Source of the DNA: Equus caballus
Lineage: Eukaryota; Chordata; Mammalia; Perissodactyla; Equidae
NCBI RefSeq assembly: GCF_041296265.1
Contig: NC_091684.1
Coordinates: 105,492,501-105,556,500, forward strand
Length of the DNA: 64,000 bases
Direction: 5' to 3'
Notes under the pieces: model-generated
Databases searched by the model: none
The model's input: the letters and a program-made list of their open reading frames with translations, nothing else
What the model was told of the DNA's origin: nothing
Shown here: one piece after another, positions 62,101-64,000 of the stretch
Layout of the letters: each line of letters starts with the position of its first letter
How positions within the stretch are numbered: position 1 is the first letter of the stretch
Translations under genes and position numbers: made by a program

Positions 62101-62727
62101 AATTCAGCAGTCTGCATTAAGAACTACTTTTTTGCACTTTTTGATATGGTAACTTGCTCCTGGAAACTTACGCTAAGGAAATCACTCAGAGAATAAATCA
62201 TATGCATGATGTATTATTTACAATGCTAAAAACTGAAAACAATCTAAATGTTCAACAAAGTAAGAATTTTGTAAATTTTGTTAAGCGATGAGGTGGAATA
62301 GTAACTAAAAAAGCAAGGTAGCAGATGAATAAATATTTTTAAGCAGCAAACAAAGCTGTATTTAAATTTATAACTAAAGATGAAAATGGTTCATTCATTA
62401 AGAAGGTAGGATTGTAGGTGATTTTTTTTATCAGTTTGTAATGATGTAGTTATTTTCACATCTGAAATATAAGAATTTGTCCTTCTTTATTCAGTTACCA
62501 TTTCAAGCTCATTTTAGGGCATGCCAATCTTTTAAAACATACAGTCTCAAAAGACTGCCTTAAGACACAGCATTTCCATGTGCATACGTTTCTTTTTGCT
62601 CTCGTCCTGATTGGACACAGTGGATTCTTCACGAGACTTTGTCTGGTAGAGCTCGGAGAGGCAACGTGTTAATTCACTTTCAGTTTTGGAAGACTCTTCC
62701 TTATTAGACGAGGCAGCCTGTAGTAAC
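37024..62727 (-). CDS. TICRR: Treslin/TICRR, 3' 17 exons (about residues 517-1910); gene continues past the right edge
   Basis: Treslin (the metazoan Sld3 counterpart) is phosphorylated by S-phase CDK, binds TOPBP1 and, with MTBP, helps load CDC45 to start DNA replication in the nucleus. Exons in transcript order: 62727-62588, 61792-61574, 58312-58161, 57354-57254, 56954-56861, 56767-56688, 56511-56272, 55752-55656, 52890-52833, 51345-51208, 45155-45065, 44014-43959, 43117-42983, 42385-42228, 40436-38249, 38120-37995, 37136-37024. They sum to 4186 nt, or 1394 codons before TAG. With about 516 residues missing upstream, this meets the human length of 1910. All introns are GT-AG except the one after 56861, which is GC-AG. 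The first donor (at 62588, AAAC then gtatgc) and the exon end at 43959 are the weakest calls. The 3' UTR runs to about 36265. Confidence 0.95.
38249..40436 (-). other. TICRR: Giant TICRR exon, S/T-P-rich disordered region
   Basis: A single 2188-base exon encodes about 729 residues (roughly 1103-1832). Acceptor tttacag lies above 40436 and donor gtgagt below 38249. The protein is low in hydrophobic residues and carries more than 30 SP or TP pairs, such as [16 protein letters not shown] and [13 protein letters not shown]. That suggests a disordered, proline-directed kinase target. The human protein has the same long exon. Confidence 0.9.
40437..42227. repeat. TICRR intron with an old unclassified repeat (about 41230-41930)
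   Basis: 'aggcacagaaaacaatatga', 'agtcaaggatgactcccagg' and 'tttctaacatgggtcaccgg' belong to a familiar mammalian interspersed repeat that I cannot name. The rest of the intron shows nothing I recognise. Confidence 0.35.
42386..43958. other. TICRR introns around exon 43117-42983, no repeat recognised
   Basis: AT-rich intron sequence. No RNA gene, no coding sequence beyond the exon and no repeat that I can name. Confidence 0.4.
43959..45155 (-). other. TICRR: TICRR exon pair carrying the two TOPBP1-binding CDK sites
   Basis: Exon 45155-45065 encodes [18 protein letters not shown]. The TP is the counterpart of human Thr969. Exon 44014-43959 encodes [18 protein letters not shown]. The SP is the counterpart of human Ser1001. 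The two are 32 residues apart, as in human. CDK phosphorylation of both allows docking on the TOPBP1 BRCT repeats. The exon ending at 43959 has a weak donor (AAG then gtggta), with a second GT three bases on. Confidence 0.9.
44060..44890 (+). repeat. Old L1 3' end split by a later insertion, TICRR intron
   Basis: 44060-44315 ('gttggcaagcactctcatac', 'tttacttcttgcaatttatc') and 44766-44890 ('actaccattcaatagaatac', 'gatacatgcaacaaaatgga') read as consecutive parts of an L1 ORF2 end on the plus strand. The 450 bases between are different and GC-richer, and look inserted. Their identity is not clear. Confidence 0.6.
45610..50935 (+). repeat. Long L1M-type LINE, antisense to TICRR
   Basis: This follows one old L1 nearly from end to end. 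5' UTR-like sequence occupies about 45610-46480 ('aaacatcacagctgcctgag', 'cagctgaccactaagccgaa'). The ORF1 region is about 46490-47770, and the ORF2 endonuclease and reverse-transcriptase regions run from about 48320 ('caagactcactttagataca') to 49665. A jump at about 49670 skips most of the reverse transcriptase and resumes near the ORF2 end ('tatggtcaactgatttgtga'). The 3' end is at about 50935. Both frames are worn out by many changes. It is an L1MA/L1MB-like element of roughly eutherian age, and it fills most of the intron between exons 51208 and 45155. Confidence 0.85.
52200..52760. repeat. Old LINE-like interspersed repeat
   Basis: 'gagtaacttgcagacgtcac', 'agatccaagtcgggatcatg' and 'gaacatcttattcccttagc' match the family seen at 28500 and 63700. 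Probably derived from L1 3' sequence. Confidence 0.45.
52953..53208 (+). mobile_element. ERE SINE, perissodactyl
   Basis: Starts 'ggggccagcccagtggtaca' and contains 'caagccatgctgtagcaggt', 'aaaatagaggaagatggtca' and 'gttagctcagggccaatctt', with an A-rich tail. A target-site duplication of about 16 bp (TTAAAATATAA core) flanks it at 52937-52952 and 53209-53224. It lies 62 bp upstream of the TICRR exon 52890 acceptor, in antisense orientation. Confidence 0.92.
53215..53745 (+). repeat. Old L1-like 3' fragment
   Basis: 'agaaacaccctaaataccca', 'aggtccatggtggggaaaaa' and 'gattatgtatatcttttata' are typical of old L1 3' ends on the plus strand. Confidence 0.5.
53930..54187 (-). mobile_element. ERE SINE, reverse orientation
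   Basis: Begins with T-rich sequence, then 'ttgccctgagctaacatctg', and ends 'aaccactaggccgtcagggc', the reverse complement of the ERE head. Confidence 0.88.
54468..54662 (+). mobile_element. ERE SINE
   Basis: 'gggctagccccgtggtgtag', 'ccacatataaagtggaggaa' and 'gttagctcagggctaatctt', ending in an A-rich tail. Confidence 0.92.
55100..55362 (-). mobile_element. ERE SINE, reverse orientation
   Basis: 'gagctaacatctgttaccaa', 'gtgggacaccgccacagcat' and the terminal 'atgccacggggctggtccc', preceded by a long T tract (its A-tail). Confidence 0.9.
56688..57354 (-). other. TICRR: TICRR exons of the Sld3-Treslin domain
   Basis: Three exons (57354-57254, 56954-56861, 56767-56688) encode a helical, charged region of about residues 687-778: [37 protein letters not shown] and [20 protein letters not shown]. 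This falls in the Sld3-Treslin domain, the part conserved with yeast Sld3, which binds CDC45 there. The intron between 56861 and 56767 starts with GC. Confidence 0.8.
56855..56860 (-). other. TICRR: GC-type 5' splice site in TICRR
   Basis: On the transcript strand the exon ends GTGGAGGAG and the intron begins gcaagt. All other positions fit the donor consensus. Codon phase (0) and similarity to human treslin on both sides require this junction, and no GT donor nearby keeps the frame. GC-AG introns are about one percent of mammalian introns. Confidence 0.85.
57717..57894 (+). mobile_element. MER5A DNA transposon remnant (hAT-Charlie)
   Basis: 'acagtggtttgcaacattcc', 'agaagaatcatctaggaagt' and the closing 'agttaagaaccagcggc' outline MER5A. 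Confidence 0.85.
58365..58572 (+). mobile_element. MER20 DNA transposon remnant (hAT-Charlie)
   Basis: 'ggcagtggctgtcaactggg', 'tgttactggcatctggtggg', 'atgctgctaaacatcctaca' and 'acgtcaacagtgttaagagt' match MER20. It is a better-preserved relative of the copy at 33992. Confidence 0.9.
58720..59840 (+). repeat. Decayed L1 ORF2 segment, sense, interrupted by an ERE
   Basis: 'aaagctggtgtagctatatt', 'ctcaaaatatataatgcaaa', 'acttgaccacacattagacc' and 'caattctttgaaaagccaat' follow the ORF2 endonuclease-to-RT region in order. Frames are lost. Confidence 0.75.
59843..60100 (+). mobile_element. ERE SINE with a longer 3' module
   Basis: The head is 'ggggaaggccccatggctaa'. After 'ggtgtcccacatagcagagc' it has the extra segment 'acctacaactagaatataca', seen only in some ERE subfamilies. 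It is inserted into the L1 remnant at 58720. Confidence 0.88.
60130..60300 (-). repeat. L1 ORF2 fragment, antisense
   Basis: 'tccagcaccatttgttgaaa' and 'gagcaactttgtcaaaaatc' are the reverse strand of a well-known ORF2 stretch. Confidence 0.75.
60885..61160 (-). repeat. Young 5'-truncated L1, antisense (3' UTR only)
   Basis: A T-run, then 'ttattgaggtcataacagtt', 'tataacattgtgaatttcag', 'ttgtgcccaccaccaatagt' and 'accactaatctgttctcttg' match the reversed L1 3' UTR of equids. It is much better preserved than the other L1 pieces. Confidence 0.75.
62120..62470 (+). repeat. Old L1-like 3' fragment
   Basis: 'tactttttTGCACTTTTTGA'-type sequence, then 'gaaaacaatctaaatgttca' and 'ggtggaatagtaactaaaaa', resembles L1 3' ends. 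Confidence 0.45.
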
Positions 62728-62867
62728 CTGTGAACAAGTCAAGATGTCTAGTATAAAGATGAAATTCTGATTTTTCAAAATGCTTTAAAACAAACAAAAT
62801 TCATTATCCTTTTAAAAGCTAATCAAAAGATGTACCCACAAGATGCCTTTAAAAATATGTTTTCTCA

Positions 62868-63110
62868 GGGCAGCCGGGTTGCGTAGTGGTTAAGTTCACA
62901 CACGTTCCCCTTCTGCCCCAGAGCTCACGGGCTGGGATCCCAGGCAGACCCACACACCACTCATCAAGCCGTGCTGTGGTGGCGTCCCACACAGAAAAGA
63001 GAGGAAGATCGGCATAGATGTTCGTTCAGTGACAATCTTCCTCAGGCAAAAAGAGAAAGACTGGCAAGGGATGTTATCTCAGGGCCAATCTTCCTCACCC
63101 CCAAAAATAT
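62868..63110 (+). mobile_element. ERE SINE
   Basis: 'gggcagccgggttgcgtagt', 'caagccgtgctgtggtggcg' and 'tctcagggccaatcttcctc' define an ERE. It lies in the TICRR intron upstream of the first exon in this window. Confidence 0.9.
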
Positions 63111-64000
63111 ACATATATATTTACTCAGGAAGGAAAATGTTTTTCCTCTCATTTATAATTTGAAAAAACTCAGAGACAGAAGCTACCTGTTCAAAAAACT
63201 ACTAATCATTACATACAGTGTTGACTTTTATTAAAAAGATTCTTCATGTCCTAGGGTACTTGCCTAATTACAGCAACTATTTCACTACTGGGCTTCCACA
63301 GTTGTTTTTCACTCAGTGTCTATATATTTTAACAAAATGATATGCAAAAATGATGTAATACAGTGTAGTAAGTATCACAAGGACTTCTGAATAATTCTTT
63401 CACATTGTAGCAAACTAATTTGGGATTGACGGGAAGAGGAGGAAATGGGGCAGGGGGACATTAGTCATTAAATGCTTTTCTACCTAGAGCTAAATGTCAG
63501 TCACTAAGGTAATTACAAAAATGGCACAACTTTCAAAATGTATTATTTGTATTTCACTCTCTCCCATTATCTGATATATGATTTAAAAGTGGGAGAAAGT
63601 TATGGTGACGTTACTTGAATCTGCTGGGGCTGTCAGGGTCACACATGCAGCAGGTCTGAAGCAGACTAATTTTCCCTAAATGTGCTAGTGTGTCCTTTAA
63701 CAGGTGGAGGGCTTGCCATTTTAAAAAAAACTTACGAACCTTTCGAATACACAGAATATTAGAGAAAGCATTATTAAATAGACAAGTATGTACCTCCCAC
63801 CAAGATTAAATACTTGTTGACAGTTTGCCATGTCTGCTTCAGATCTTTTTTTTAACGAAATTAAGCATTATAGACACAGAGAAAGCCCCACCTAATCTTT
63901 TCTCATCCCTTCCTCCCAGAGGTATTCTTAGGTTTGTGTGTATTTTATTTATAGAGACATACATACGTAACGAAACTAACATCAATTACTATCTTATACG
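63111..64000. other. TICRR intron sequence; old LINE-like repeat at about 63700-63970
   Basis: No exon is visible. The final 270 bases ('gttgacagtttgccatgtct', 'ccacctaatcttttctcatc') match the LINE-like family noted at 28500 and 52200. The earlier TICRR exons lie beyond the edge. Confidence 0.5.

Overview
This is a mammalian nuclear window. Six copies of a tRNA-derived SINE with the ERE (equine repetitive element) signature point to an odd-toed ungulate, most likely a horse or close relative. Gene content and order match human 15q26.1 in reverse: PLIN1 (+), KIF7 (+) and TICRR (-). I made every gene model by reading splice sites and keeping codon phase. All three close without a frame conflict, and their predicted lengths match or nearly match the human proteins as I remember them: PLIN1 522 aa, KIF7 1349 aa against 1343, and TICRR 1394 aa of an expected 1910.

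Layout. 1-814: flank upstream of PLIN1. 815-12030: PLIN1, a lipid-droplet scaffold, with eight coding exons and a 3' UTR that ends inside an old LINE-like repeat. 12030-20040: intergenic, packed with old LINE fragments and LTR-type fossils. 20040-20900: CpG-island promoter of KIF7. 21649-35524: eighteen coding exons of KIF7, a kinesin-4 family regulator of Hedgehog signalling at the cilium tip. 35936 to about 36290: tail-to-tail junction where the KIF7 and TICRR poly(A) signals lie about 350 bp apart. 37024-62727: seventeen exons of TICRR (treslin), covering about residues 517-1910. Its 5' part lies beyond the right edge.

The three genes do not form a functional unit. PLIN1 serves fat storage, KIF7 ciliary signalling and TICRR the start of DNA replication. 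The left part is GC-rich with old MIR and L3/CR1 elements. The TICRR introns are AT-rich and hold a 5-kb antisense L1 and all six EREs.

I found no new gene system. The observations most worth checking are splicing details: a 15-bp tandem repeat that copies the 5' splice site of KIF7 exon 14 and stays in frame, a GC-AG intron in TICRR, a tandem donor two codons after a replication-control CDK site, and a PLIN1 poly(A) signal that appears to come from a LINE-like repeat.
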